A stretch of DNA of 64,000 bases from Antedon bifida (Eukaryota; Echinodermata; Crinoidea; Comatulida; Antedonidae): positions 29,629,401-29,693,400 of the forward strand of contig OY727097.1 in NCBI GenBank assembly GCA_963402885.1. The letters run 5' to 3'. Position 1 is the first letter of the stretch. Every line of letters starts with the position of its first letter. The notes under the pieces are model-generated. The model made no database searches. It was given only the letters and a program-made list of their open reading frames with translations, and was not told where the DNA came from. Both the position numbers and the translations under genes were made by a program. Of this stretch, positions 22,501 through 33,162 are shown piece by piece.

Positions 22501-24619
22501 CGCCGTATAAAAACTTTTATAGACTAGAATAGAATACCTATATTAAGTAATAACTGAACACTAAGAAAGAATAGTGTTGTGACAGTGTGTACTACACCAA
22601 ATTTTGTGTAGAAAGTTTGTTGCCATCTAAACTTTATAATATAATAATGTATGAGTTAGTTATCATAGTTAATACAGTGTTACCACTACCTTTGTATTAA
22701 AATTATTTGAAAATTAAATTTTATTTTTTAGATGAAAATATGAAGGATGAGCTGGCAGGTACGACAGCAATTGTAGTTATACACAAAGATAATAAATTGT
22801 ATTGTGTAAGTAACATTACTGTATTTTGGAATAATATTTATTGTTGGTATGGTAACCAATGAAAAAGAATGTATAATTCTGCACTCGCTCGCTCCATATT
22901 ACAGAAAAATAAAGTAAAGTGTATGATTATTAGAATTGCAAAGTAAAATCTTGCCATGTGATCTGTAATTTTAACAGTTTACTTTTTTATTATTCATAAA
23001 AATTGCATTACTTTCTAAAAAATACAGTCTCATTGTAAGTACTGTAATGTGTACTTACTTTAGAAGTGATTTGGGTTTTGATTCGTTCTCTAATTTCTTT
23101 TTCCAGGCAAATGTAGGCGATTCAAGGGCTTTATCCAGCGTTTGTGGTAGGGTGCAGAATCTATCTTACGATCACAAACCTGGTAACGAAGAAGAGTGCA
23201 AAAGGATCACAGCTGCTGGGGGGTGGGTTGAATTTAACAGAGTTAATGGTATGTCATTTTACAGAATCTTGTTATTTAGATGGGGGAATAACCTGCGCCT
23301 TGCAGCCTACTGGGCTGAATTACGCACAGGTGTGGACGACACATACCACAACTTTCTTCTCTCCTAAGGGTGTCGAGTGCTGCCACCAAACGGTGCCCGT
23401 TCGTCTGTTCACAACGACAGGGGCTATATGAACCAGTCCACTGGGGTAACCCCCTACTCTTTAGAAAGATGTACTAGTTCTTTAAAGTGCACACGAGTCA
23501 GATTTGTACACTGGACCTTCAGTTTCAAGTCCTCATCTGAGAAGACTTGTTCTACCACCAGAACAATGGTTGAGGAATGCCTTTAGCATGTGCCGATTGT
23601 ATAGCTTTGGTTTGCGCCCCTGCCTAACCATTCGACAACTCGAATTTAAGATTTGTAAGGAAATGTATATTGTCCTTGATCCCAACACGGGTCACTGGCC
23701 AAATAAACGTAAGGAAATGTAGTTGTGAATTTTGATCTGTTTATGTTTTTTTTTGTACAGGAAATCTTGCATTATCAAGAGCACTTGGTGATTTTGTGTT
23801 TAAGAAAAATGAAAACAAAAAAGCAGATGAACAGATAGTCATAGGTAACAAGCAAACATTTTGTTTATTAAAAGACACCTCTTTCGCTTTGATATCTAGT
23901 TTTCTCTCGCCAATTTCCTGTCTGTCCGCTTTCCATTCTAATCGCATTGTTTCTGTTTTTAGCGGTACCAGATGTAATAGACGCGGAAGTAACACAAGAC
24001 CACGAATTTGTAATATTAGCATGTGACGGAATCTGGGATGTATTGACCAATGAGGAAGTGGTAGAGTTTGTGCGATCACGGATAGCAATGAAAATTGAAC
24101 CAGATAAAGTAAGCTCCCTTTTTTTTACAAAATGTTATCGATTCCTAAATCTTGATTCAAATAAATAAAAACAAGATACTATTGCTTTAAGGGTCTTTCA
24201 CACCTGTTTCGGCACGGTTCCAGTCCAGCCCTGGAAAATCAAGTTTAACGTCAATGTTTCGTTTTCATGACGATCCACGTAACTATTCACCAAGTTGATT
24301 TGCCGTGGCCGGACCGGAACCGTACCAGGTGTTAAAGACCCTTTACAGTACCATCGAAAAAAAATCTACCCCCTGCGTGTTTACTGTGTCAATATTCTGC
24401 GAGGTGTCCATTATGTAATACTTCTGATTTTTTCTACAGATATGTGAAGATTTAATGACCAGATGTCTAGCTCCAGATTGTCAAATGGGCGGCCTAGGCT
24501 GTGATAATATGACTGTAGTCCTTGCATGCTTTCTACAGGGGAAATCTTATGATGACTTAGCATTACGCTGTTCAACACCGGTGCAACAAGCTACGTCAGA
24601 TGGTAGTGCTAATCTCTGA
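16574..24619 (+). CDS. PP2C-type Ser/Thr phosphatase (T23F11.1/Ppm1-like)
   Basis: Metal-dependent protein phosphatase. Exons: 16574-16676, 18145-18228, 22280-22411, 22732-22805, 23107-23248, 23761-23844, 23963-24108 and 24440-24619. All borders are GT-AG and all phases agree; 945 nt, 314 aa. PP2C motifs in order: MEDAH (36-40), VYDGHGG (57-63), DELAGTTA (112-119), NVGDSRA (133-139), LSRALGDF (183-190), ACDGIWDV (226-233) and GCDNMT (275-280). Asp59, Asp228 and Asp277 match the metal-binding aspartates. MGQTLS fits an N-myristoylation signal. The order and words (FNRVNG, CLAPDCQMGGLGCDNM) resemble the invertebrate T23F11.1/Ppm1 group more than vertebrate PPM1G, whose long acidic insert is absent. 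Human PPM1A/B are also related. Introns 2, 5 and 7 carry repeats. An alternative 3' end is possible: donor at 24603 to acceptor at 26723, giving VRP and stop. Confidence 0.94.
16791..16929. mobile_element. MITE family B, copy 2
   Basis: Ends TGCTTGGTTCACACTAGAAC and AGTGGGAACCAAGCA form the inverted repeat. The central pair TGACCAATGACAAGTGA / CACTTGTGATTGGTCA is also present. Lies in intron 1 of the PP2C gene, close to exon 1. Confidence 0.75.
20122..20215 (+). repeat. Dispersed repeat with (TCGG)n tract, second copy
   Basis: TAGTCGCGTGCAACACGACT, then AGCTCACTATGTCGGTCGG and a short TCGG run. Same order as at 2968-3060. Lies in intron 2 of the PP2C gene. Confidence 0.6.
20325..20637 (+). 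mobile_element. tRNA-derived SINE (family E), copy 1
   Basis: Begins with a tRNA-like head containing an A-box match, TGGCCGAGCGGTTAAG. The body includes AACAAGTCTTCTCGGATAAG, CACTTTAAAGAACCTAGTAC and TAGGGGGTTACCCCGG. It ends with a (CA)n tract and GCGCTATATAAATATCGCAT. Two reverse-orientation relatives are at 23379 and 36590. The expected pol III B-box is degraded here but visible in the 36.6 kb copy. Confidence 0.8.
22012..22153. mobile_element. MITE family A, copy 7
   Basis: Left terminal repeat mostly lost (starts near TTATGTGACAAAAAAATGTG). The interior words are intact; the right end AAAGTGTAGACAGCTT has small deletions. Lies in intron 2 of the PP2C gene, about 130 bp before exon 3. 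Confidence 0.75.
23379..23600 (-). mobile_element. tRNA-derived SINE (family E), copy 2
   Basis: Reverse-orientation relative of 20325-20637. Shared words: GGGGTAACCCCCTACTCT, GTTCTTTAAAGTGCACACGA, ACACTGGACCT and GAGAAGACTTGTTCTACCAC. Lies in intron 5 of the PP2C gene. Confidence 0.78.
24189..24343. mobile_element. Inverted-repeat element family D, copy 1 (PIF/Harbinger-like ends)
   Basis: Ends AAGGGTCTTTCACACCTG and CAGGTGTTAAAGACCCTT are inverse. The repeats continue inward as GGCACGGTTCCAGTCCAGCC versus GGCCGGACCGGAACCGTACC. The flanks are compatible with a TTA target duplication, as expected for PIF/Harbinger elements. About 155 bp, no ORF. Lies in intron 7 of the PP2C gene. Confidence 0.7.
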
Positions 24620-24716
24620 GTACCAAAATGGAATGTGGTTGGTTGTCTTCTTGTATATATTAGTTATACACTGTTCTCATTGGCATGAGAGAAATAACAA
24701 TTATTTTTATATTATA

Positions 24717-26492
24717 TATGTGACCTGCTCTGGCATAGTGAAACATAACTCGCTGATCTTAATATTCAGTGTATTGACCTATAGAAGTACTATATACGTT
24801 AAAAATCACTATCTTGGTGAAAATAGGGTTTTCCCCTTTTTGGAATCTACAACTATTTAAGAATCAAGATCAAGTTTCATTTTGTGTGAATTAAGTTTAT
24901 AAAAGGGCTAAATAAGTGATTTTAATGAGTACCTTTTTTGTCTTGATTTCATTTTGTTGCAAAAAAATGAAATAAAGTGCATGAAACACTGTTAGAAAAC
25001 TGTGCAGTTTATGAAAATATTTGTATAGCTACCTTTAGAAACATGGTAGAGTCTGAAAATTTAAATATTCATAAACCATATTCAGTGGGTATTTCAAGTG
25101 GTTTTCAATATTTTTGGCTTCTTCAGCGGGAATTAGAGGAGGTAAAAAGCTTCTCTGACGTGAATTATAAACAACAGAAATCCGTTGTCAAGGATACGCC
25201 ACGTAATGGCTAGCGCGTAGTAGAAATACAGTACTGTAATTGGCTTATCCTTAAAATGACCTTTGACCTGTTTACTTTCTACGCGGAGAGGAGATTGTAA
25301 ACAATTCAGATTAAGGATAATCGATGGATCTAATCTAGGCCTAGGCCTAGTCCAAATACAATGACTAAAAAATACCAACATAATGAAAGTAGCAAAGGAC
25401 CTATGATATTAAATTATTACAGCCAGTGTAATGACTAGCCTAGCTAGGCCTACTAAGTAGCCTTTTGGACTCCAGGCTGGGTCCTTCTAGGGCCAGGCCT
25501 ACCTGTCCTAGCCTAGCCCTAGGGTAGGCCTAGCCTAACTAGCAGGTCTAGACTAGACTAGCTAGGCGTAGGTAGGCTAGCTAGGTAGGTTAGTAGCAGG
25601 GCAAATAGGCCTAGCTAGGATAGGTAGGCTAGGCCTAGGTGGCACTGTTATTTGCCTACATACCACATAGGCCTACCATATTTATTGCTTTTACATAAGT
25701 ATTGTATTAATTAATGTTATTGTAGGCGATTATTAAGCACTAATACACCAACATAATTTCATAAACATTACACAATTTTAAGTAAATGCTTAAAACAAAC
25801 TTAATACATTAGTATGTGCTTAACATATCCATTATTTAATTGATTAAAGCAATCGCATATTGTTATTTAAGTTGTATTTGTTATCTAATCATCAGGCACT
25901 ATACACAACTAAAATTTAAATTATTTAAGTACACTTTTAAGAACGTACTTAAATCCAGTAGTTCAAGAAATGGTATTTAATGTTATATAACTTAATTTAT
26001 TGTATACATTTAATTAATTTTTAAAGAATGATACAGTTTTTTTAGTGTAAAAACATTAATTTATCCCCTTTTTTACCATTTTAAGTAAGTGCTTAAAAGA
26101 AACACAAGTATGTACTTAACATAGAATGTGGAAATATTTTTTTGTATGCATTGTCACTGTAATCAATATCCTATCAAAAAACATTTCATTGTATCATATT
26201 TTGTGAATGTGTGATACTTAGAAAGTATACACTATTAGATTAACAAATATTAATTTGTTTTGTTGTTTTATAAAATAACATTGACATTCAATCATGATTT
26301 TCTCAAAACTGTTATTTGTATATTTCTTTATACATGCTTCGACTTAACGTACAATATCTCAGGATCCCCTTCATGTTAAATATTAAGTTTGGTATCATTG
26401 TAAAGGATATAACATTTCCTACCAGATAGAATACAAATCTGAAAAATTTAAATTTTCGACTTATGTTTCACTTTGCCAGAGCAGGTCACATA
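24717..26492. mobile_element. 1.8-kb terminal-inverted-repeat element without transposase (family G)
   Basis: The left end (24717-24752) starts TATGTGACCTGCTCTGGCAT and continues AGTGAAACATAACTCG. The right end (about 26457-26492) is its near-exact inverse: CGACTTATGTTTCACTTTGC then CAGAGCAGGTCACATA. Flanks TATTATA and TATTATT resemble a 6-7 bp target duplication. The interior has no long ORF, so it is a non-autonomous or internally deleted DNA transposon. It inserts just downstream of the PP2C stop codon. Confidence 0.72.
25330..25660. repeat. Low-complexity CTAGGC/TAGGCCTA region
   Basis: Dense overlapping words such as TAGGCCTAG, CTAGCTAGG and TAGGTAGGC over about 330 bp. The same words are scattered through the whole window at lower density. 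Non-coding; lies inside the 1.8-kb inverted-repeat element. Confidence 0.7.
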
Positions 26493-26499
26493 TATTATT

Positions 26500-26661
26500 A
26501 TCTACAATATCAAACTTTATGTGACAAAAAAAAGTGATGTGCCCATATATGGACATGATGATGTCATATCACTACCATATTTGGGCACATCACTACCATA
26601 TTTGGGCACATCACTACCATATTTGGGCACACTTTTTTTGTCAAACTAGTTTGTTAGAGCT
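26500..26661. mobile_element. MITE family A, copy 8
   Basis: Carries three consecutive copies of a 20-bp word like ATCACTACCATATTTGGGCA, more than in other copies. The ends are eroded (TCTACAATATCAAACTTTAT at the left, TCAAACTAGTTTGTTAGAGC at the right). Sits directly next to the right end of the 1.8-kb element. Confidence 0.78.
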
Positions 26662-26723
26662 TTTGATGCAGAAAGTAGAATTTGATCAATACTTTATTGT
26701 AATTTTTATGTTTTTCCCTGCAG

Positions 26724-27600
26724 TACGACCTTGATCTGTGGCTTCCTAAAATGGCTTCTTCAGACCAAAGATAAACTCTCATCAGAACATCAATCATCAA
26801 GGAGCTACAACCACATAACACCAGTGCTGGCATCTACAAACATCAACAATAGACTCACTCAAACCTTTGTTATTTTGTTTATACTAGGACGACAAGCATC
26901 CTTGATTTTAATTACACTAACGAAGTACAGTACCAATCAGCACTAGAATTAAAAACCTCGTCAAATTGTATATTAAGATATGTCTATATTCTGATAAAGT
27001 TAGTGTAATTTTTGCAAAGAATTTTGTATGGAGTATATTACTCTCTCATATCACCACATACATCAATATTGTTTAGCCATTCTTAAATGTGCGATCGTGT
27101 TATTAATTGGGAAGCAAAAGTTGTTTCAAATAATTGTAAATTTACATATGTCTTTATTCCTAAGTATTTAGTGTACAGATATTTTGTCTTTCCCCATCCC
27201 CCGCATCCCCTTGTTGTGTCATGATATATATTAGTTGACATTTATTGGTTTTTCCTGGTCGGAGGGTTGTATAGTAAAGTGTATTTGTTGTTTATTTACC
27301 TGTTTTTGCGATCTTTTTAGTCCTCAACCAGAAAGGCCATTAATCCAAAAATATCGAAATGAGTGAAATCTGATCAAATCCAAGTAATGTCAATTACTGT
27401 AGATTTTACGTAATTTTTTGACCCAACACAACCTGTTTGTGACGCATCCATTACAAAATGGGAGTTATTGTACGATTTTTTAAACAATATTTTATATTAG
27501 AGAAATTGTACAACAAGTTGTACAAACTATAATGTATATCTTAAGCTTTGTTGAATATTCATTTAATTAAGTTTAAATTGTCGAGTATATTGTTTTTGAC
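26724..27600 (+). other. Possible alternative last exon or 3' UTR of the PP2C gene; otherwise nothing seen
   Basis: A good acceptor (TTTTTCCCTGCAG ending at 26723) would join the donor at 24603 and add VRP before a TGA at 26732-26734. The rest shows no conserved protein. Read-through of the exon 8 donor already gives a stop at 24617, so this is optional. Confidence 0.3.
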
Positions 27601-27734
27601 AGGGAAGAAATTAATTTTTTTCTGCTTGGTACAATAATATTACTGACAAAGTATTTGTGAAAATTCTATAAACAAAATTGATTGGGAAAAAGTTTGTTGA
27701 AACTGCAACCAACACAAAACATCTCATTTGATAA

Positions 27735-27886
27735 TACATCATTTTTATGTGACAAAAAAAATGTGATGTGCCCATATATGGACATGATGATGTCATATCA
27801 CTACCATATATGGGTATATCACTACCATATTTGGGCACATCACACTTTTTTTGTTAAAGCTAGTTTGATAGTGTAGACAGAGCTTA
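27735..27886. mobile_element. MITE family A, copy 9
   Basis: Left end reduced to TTTTATGTGACAAAAAAAATG. The interior has two CACTACCATAT words. The right end GATAGTGTAGACAGAGCTT is intact. Confidence 0.78.
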
Positions 27887-28856
27887 ATACATATATTTTG
27901 TGGACTAGTGAAATTTTAGTCAGGGGTTCAAATCCCTAGTACCAGGATTTATCTTAAAAATAAAAAGAGTATAATTGACAGTTGGATGTGGTTAAGATAA
28001 AGTTTAAAATTTTTAGCCAACTTCCAAAACTGTGCGTGTTACCATTTAGGATGTCCTATGAAGCATGGTGCTGGGCTCTGACTTGCCCAAATGTCTTCTG
28101 GGGGGTCACTTTGTGACAAATAATCCCTGTCCTTTCTTTTATTCTATATGACCAGATGTTGGTTGGAGGTGGTGTTTTCTCAACACGTTTGATTGGAAGA
28201 CAATCAAGCTATTCCTACTACAAAATAGTATAATTACAATATCTAGTGAAGGGACATGTTCATATTAATTTAGGGAGGGTATGTAGGGACTGTGATCTAG
28301 AGTACATGAATATTTAATATGTTTCGTACCTTCCATAGTATCCTGCTACTCCCGTACGAAAACAAACAAAAGTTGGGGGAGGTGTGCGCGTGAATCCGTA
28401 TCAATATGAAATGGCAATTGTAGCTTTCGTTTTTGTTTTGTTTTATTTCATACGCTTCTAACAGCGAGCACACACTCGTCAATTACAGGATGGATAATTT
28501 ATCGTGCTTATAATTTATTTCTGAAAATGTTTTAATTTATGCCAAGGGAAGTTCATTTGATTTAAATTTCAACAAAAGTAATAATTGTGAGTTGTATTAT
28601 GAAGATGAAAATATGTATAATAATGTAACTAAGTATAGACATATGGGTATTCCCATCAGTCCGGGTTTGTTTTTCCTCTCCCACCCCCTTCCCCGGGCCC
28701 CTTCCCTCATCTCTGTACTCTGTCATTCCGTCCTTTTAAAATTACTTTTTGTGTTGTGTTCGCATTGTAAAAAAAGCATGTTGACACCAATTTATGAAAT
28801 ATTATTAATTAAACAAAAATGTTAATTTTACGGTAACACAATCGGAGTTTTAAAAC
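27887..28856. other. Intergenic stretch, nothing recognised
   Basis: Short ORFs only. A B-box-like GGGGTTCAAATCCC occurs at about 27923, without a tRNA fold. Confidence 0.4.
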
Positions 28857-28975
28857 TTGATTCCTACTTGGACGTAACGCATATACGTAAGCAGCACTTT
28901 TGCGTCGTCGGTTCGCACTTGTGATTAGGCAATACAGCACTTTGCGTCAATATGTCGCTGCGTTGAGTTGCGTCG
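28857..28975. mobile_element. MITE family B, copy 3 (diverged)
   Basis: Starts TTGATTCCTACTTGGACGTA and shows CGTAACGC / GCGTCGTCGG and GTTGAGTTGCGTCGTT words of family B. The ends are degraded. It abuts the next copy. Confidence 0.55.
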
Positions 28976-28977
28976 TT

Positions 28978-29127
28978 AAGCTTGGTTCCCACTAGGACGC
29001 AACGCAAAGACGTAGACGCAACGCAAACGAGTTGACCAATGACAAGCAGCAGTCGAATAAATCCATCGCTTGATATTGGTCAAACCCCTTACTAGTGGGA
29101 ACCAAACATTAGTGGGAACCAAAGCTT
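28978..29127. mobile_element. MITE family B, copy 4
   Basis: Left end AAGCTTGGTTCCCACTAGGA; right end TTAGTGGGAACCAAAGCTT. The interior GTTGACCAATGACAAGCAG is shared with other copies. The right arm is partly lost. Confidence 0.78.
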
Positions 29128-29465
29128 TGTGTTTTTACATTCTACCAACTTGTCATCGTTTCAATTTCTCTCGATCTCTAGACTTTTCACGATGTTTCGG
29201 TATCTAAGTAATAATTGTTATTCCTCTTCTAGTGATAATTAATCAGTTTAATATATCATTTAAGACTGAAATTAAATATAAATAATAATTATGTTTTGAT
29301 TACGTTGTATTATTGTTTCAATATGAAGATATTATTTTTTTATTTATTTTTTCAACAATTTGAAGTAGGGCTATTTGTGAATATAGTCCTCCATGAATGC
29401 TGTGGATATTTTGTGTGCGACACCACATGATATATACTGTAGATATAAATAGCCTTACCCTTCTT

Positions 29466-29625
29466 AAGCTTGGTTCCCACTAGAACGCAACGCAAAGACG
29501 TAGACGCAACGTAAGTGAGTTTACCAATCACAAGCTTTGGATTATTCAAACTGTCGCTTGTCATTGGTCAACACGCTTGCGTTGCGTTTACGTCCTTGCG
29601 TTGCGTCCTAGTGGGAACCAAGCTT
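29466..29625. mobile_element. MITE family B, copy 5 (best preserved)
   Basis: The left end AAGCTTGGTTCCCACTAGAA and the right end CCTAGTGGGAACCAAGCTT are perfect inverses over the last 17 bases. Inverse CGCAACGCAA(A/G)GACG words and an AATCACAAGC / GCTTGTCATT pair follow inward. Useful as the family reference. Confidence 0.85.
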
Positions 29626-29829
29626 AACTTTTAATGTACGTTGTCTCAGACAAAGATATTATTTACACTAAATAATGACAAATTATTGACGAACCATCAC
29701 GATTAAATACTGAACTTCATTGAAACGATTTTATTGAATTGGTTCGTCAGTTTTCCCTTCGTCGTTTCGAAAGCATCTCTTTCAATCCGATCATAGAGAT
29801 ATTATACTGAACTAGTCTATACTATGATC

Positions 29830-30124
29830 GGATGTATTGCTCATGATGAAAATGAAGATTATAAAATCAGACTTTGAATAGGCCATTTTGCAGTTTTAAT
29901 AGTTATTCACTTCCGCAGAAAAAAAACAAACAAATAATTATTTCACTTATAAAAAGACACTAATAAAATGTTAAATTTAACTAAAAACCATTTAATTGTC
30001 GACAACTTTAAATTACAGTTTTTCAGGTATATAATATTTGTCGATCTATTTGAAACTTATGTGATATTAAAATGGCATATTCAACCATTTTAAATAATTT
30101 TTCAGGGGGGACATAATATCTTTC
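29830..30124 (+). mobile_element. Inverted-repeat element family C, copy 3
   Basis: Left end partly lost (starts GGATGTATTGCTCATGATGA). The right end GGGGGGACATAATATCTTTC is present. Middle blocks AAAATCAGACTTTGAATAGG and CACTTATAAAAAGACA match copies 1 and 2. Confidence 0.72.
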
Positions 30125-31090
30125 AATATAATTTTCGCTGAAATTTAAAAATATTTCGTCAAAACGTTGATCCACAACTTGTTTGTCATTCATTTTTATT
30201 AATTAGTTAATTAAGAAATTTTTTTTTTCATATTTTTATAGCATTGGGTAGCCTATATAACATTAATGTGGCGTAGTAGGTGTGCACGTACGAGAACTTT
30301 GCCGCATGCTCTTTTGGGATACCACTAATTACTATCTGTAGCAGACAACAAGCGAGCAATATACAGTATATCAGAAATACAATAATTAATGAAATACTGT
30401 AATATTGTTTATTTTTATTGTAAACAATCACAAAAAAATATATTATACATAACCATATATTTATTGCTTGAATTAAGTGATGTTTAATCATTAATAAATA
30501 ATATTATTCTAAACATTTTATGTATAACTTTAAAAGCAGACGACCAAATTGACCTTCTCTGACCCCCAGCAGTACAACGTGGAAACAGGAACAACGTAAA
30601 CATACGGTACGTGTGTACTCCTCCTTGCTTGCTGAGTTAGTACTGTTTAGAAATAATAATAATAGTATATGAAATTTGGTTGTTTAGGTCAATTGCTTAT
30701 ATCCATTTATGGTGCAGAGATACGTTAAAATTTATACATAAAAAGGGTAGGCCTAGCCATATAAATAGCCTATCTGTATGTACCACTGTGGTGTGCCCAT
30801 AGTCGGAGTCGGGACTGGGCCAGCAGAGCTAGGAGGAGGCTTAGCTCCCAGCCAATCAGTGACTAGCCTCTACCATGCCTCTACTAATACGATTCAGTTT
30901 ATGGTGGTGTGTAAAAAACTATAAAAAAGAAGGTATTTCCACAACATACCTGCCTATTTTTATTAATAATAAAATAATAAATAATAATATAATATTATTA
31001 GTAAAATAATTTTAACACTGTAATTGTAAAGTATATATACGGACCCTATATATATTATATATAATAAAGTATGTTATCATGTTCATAGTT
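30125..31090. other. Upstream region of FPGT
   Basis: AT-rich, no coding exon recognised. It should contain the FPGT promoter and leader. No core promoter element could be called. Confidence 0.4.
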
Positions 31091-33126
31091 ATGGAAAACT
31101 CTCTTGATAGTAACGATGAAATTAAAGATGCCACTACAAATCGGATAAGAAAGTTTCAGGAAATCAGAGGTTTGTTTTTTATTTTGGTGGAACATGTCGT
31201 TTTAATGTAAATCATTTCTATTAAATGAATCTACAAGTTTGCTATATAATTCATACCTTCAAAATGATTTAATTGCAGGGAAAGATGTTGGAAATGTACA
31301 GTTTTGGGATATTGTTGTAATAACTGCAAGAGATGAGAATCAAAGAAGAGCTTACAATCTCCAGCTAAAGGAAAAACTTGAAAATAAACAGCTCCCTCTT
31401 GGGGTGAAATATCTTTCTATTGCAGACCCACCTGAAGCAAAAGTTGGTAAGTTTACTGGATTTGAAATATTATATATAAATAATTATTTAGATTTTAAAA
31501 TGTTTTATTATAAAATATTATTATATTTCAAACTATAGCAATGTTTGTAATTTATGTAAATTAAAAACATAAGCTAAATTAAACTAAAAACGACCTACTT
31601 TAGACTCATAAATTATCTTATATCTCTTTGCAGGTAATGGAGGATCAACAATGCATGCACTGTCGCAGTTAAAGACTCGGTTTGAAAGTGACCTAGCATC
31701 AATGAAAGTGCTGCTGATTCATGCTGGAGGTTATAGCCAACGATTACCCAACGCTAGCCTGCTGGGCAAAGCATTCATGCCTCTACCCCTGGGGGATCCA
31801 TTATATCAAATGCTGGAGATGAAGTTAATTACGTACATTGATTTACCTTCAAGAATGAATCCAGGAGTGTTTGTGTGTTCTTCTGATACTCTTGAGCTGT
31901 TTGTTTTGGACAGAAGTCATCACAATCATTCTTGGTCTTTCAAGAGTCCAGGATTCACCGCTCTGGCACATCAGTCATCCTTACTGATAGGCATAACTCA
32001 TGGAGTCTTTGTACTGTCTGAAGATTTGGATTTAGATTCTAATGATCCCATCTTCATTGAATGTCTTCAGTTTCTTCATAAACCTTCGATGGATGTGATG
32101 AAAGAGATGGGTGCTGTTAGACAGCACTCCTCCGGATCTAAAGACTTTGTGTTCACAGATAGTGCCTATTTTATGGACTACCATACGGCGAGTAGATTAA
32201 TAGGTTTCTATCGGAATCATGCACCAATACTTTGTGAGATTGATGCATATGGTGATTTTTTACAAGCTCTTGGTTGCAGGGGAACATCAGAATATACAAA
32301 GAATTCGCAAAATGTTAGTGAAGAGACTGACAATCTTGTTTCTACTCGAGAACAAGTCTTTCAACTTCTTACAGGAACACCATTCCATGTCATAGCTTTT
32401 AACAAATCTGTGTTCTATCATCTAGGGACGACAACCGAATACCTTCACCATCTCTGTGAAGATGTACAACTCTGGAACCAGTTAGGAGTTGTTTGGGATG
32501 ATAACACGACCACAGAACCTAGACATAAAAGGATAAGAGCGACTGATGGCAGACCAGGAAGGATGTGTTTGATGCATTCTGTGATTGATGAACAAGTAGA
32601 CAAAACTATGATGTCAATTGTGGAATACTGCCATCTTAAAAATGTCAGAATTGGCAACAACTGCATCATCAGTAACTGCAGACTAAAGTCAAAACAACTG
32701 GTTGTGGTTCCTGACAACACATTTCTTAGCACGGCATGTATTCAAATTAGCAACAAACAAATGTATGTTACCTTCATCTTCAACATTCATGACAACTTAA
32801 AACAATCTTCACGCTCTTTAGCGGATTTACATTTTTTCAGGCAACCTGTGGAATCAATTTTTTCTGAAAATCAAGAACAGATTAAGGCAACATTATTTCC
32901 TCAAAATTGTACAACTTTCAAGCTATGGGAGATGAAGATGTTCACACCTTCTGAAACGATGGAAGAGTCTGTAACCATAGCTTTGAGGTTACAGGTGGAC
33001 ATCACATCCAATATACAATTGAAGTTGGCAGAATTTTCAAAGTCGTTGTCCATGAATGATATACTAGAAATGAAGTGTGTTGAGGGCGTCCTTCAATACA
33101 GACGGAATCTTGCTGTCATTTCGTAA
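31091..33126 (+). CDS. FPGT: Fucose-1-phosphate guanylyltransferase (GDP-L-fucose pyrophosphorylase)
   Basis: Enzyme of the fucose salvage route: L-fucose-1-phosphate plus GTP gives GDP-L-fucose and pyrophosphate, in the cytosol. Three exons: 31091-31169, 31279-31446 and 31634-33126; 1740 nt, 579 aa. GT-AG borders and matching phases. Family blocks: QFWDIVVITARDENQRRAYN, LPLGVKYLSIADPPEAKVGN, the nucleotide-binding NGGST (84-88), IHAGGYSQRLPNAS (111-124), MPLPLGDPLYQMLEMKL, SPGFTALAHQSSLLIGITHG, CEIDAYGDFLQALG and YHLGTTTEYL. A GDP-sugar-pyrophosphorylase-like region (VRIGNNCIISNC) and MKCVEGVLQYR complete the C-terminus. Length and order match vertebrate FPGT. Most of the protein is encoded by one large last exon. 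The stop lies only about 40 bp before a 3.3-kb satellite array, so the 3' UTR probably enters repeat sequence. Confidence 0.97.
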
Positions 33127-33162
33127 TTAAATTGCCATACTTGACTGACTGTATATGCAGGT

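Noticed and set aside
26534-26640. ORFs reading MMCPYMDMMMSYHYHIW-like repeats (also at 2220 and 27682)
   Set aside because: They are translations of the subrepeats in MITE family A, in several orientations, not a protein family.
27900-27950. B-box-like GGGGTTCAAATCCC, possible tRNA
   Set aside because: No A-box, no cloverleaf and no acceptor pairing; similarly for GGTTCGAATCCC near 9706.
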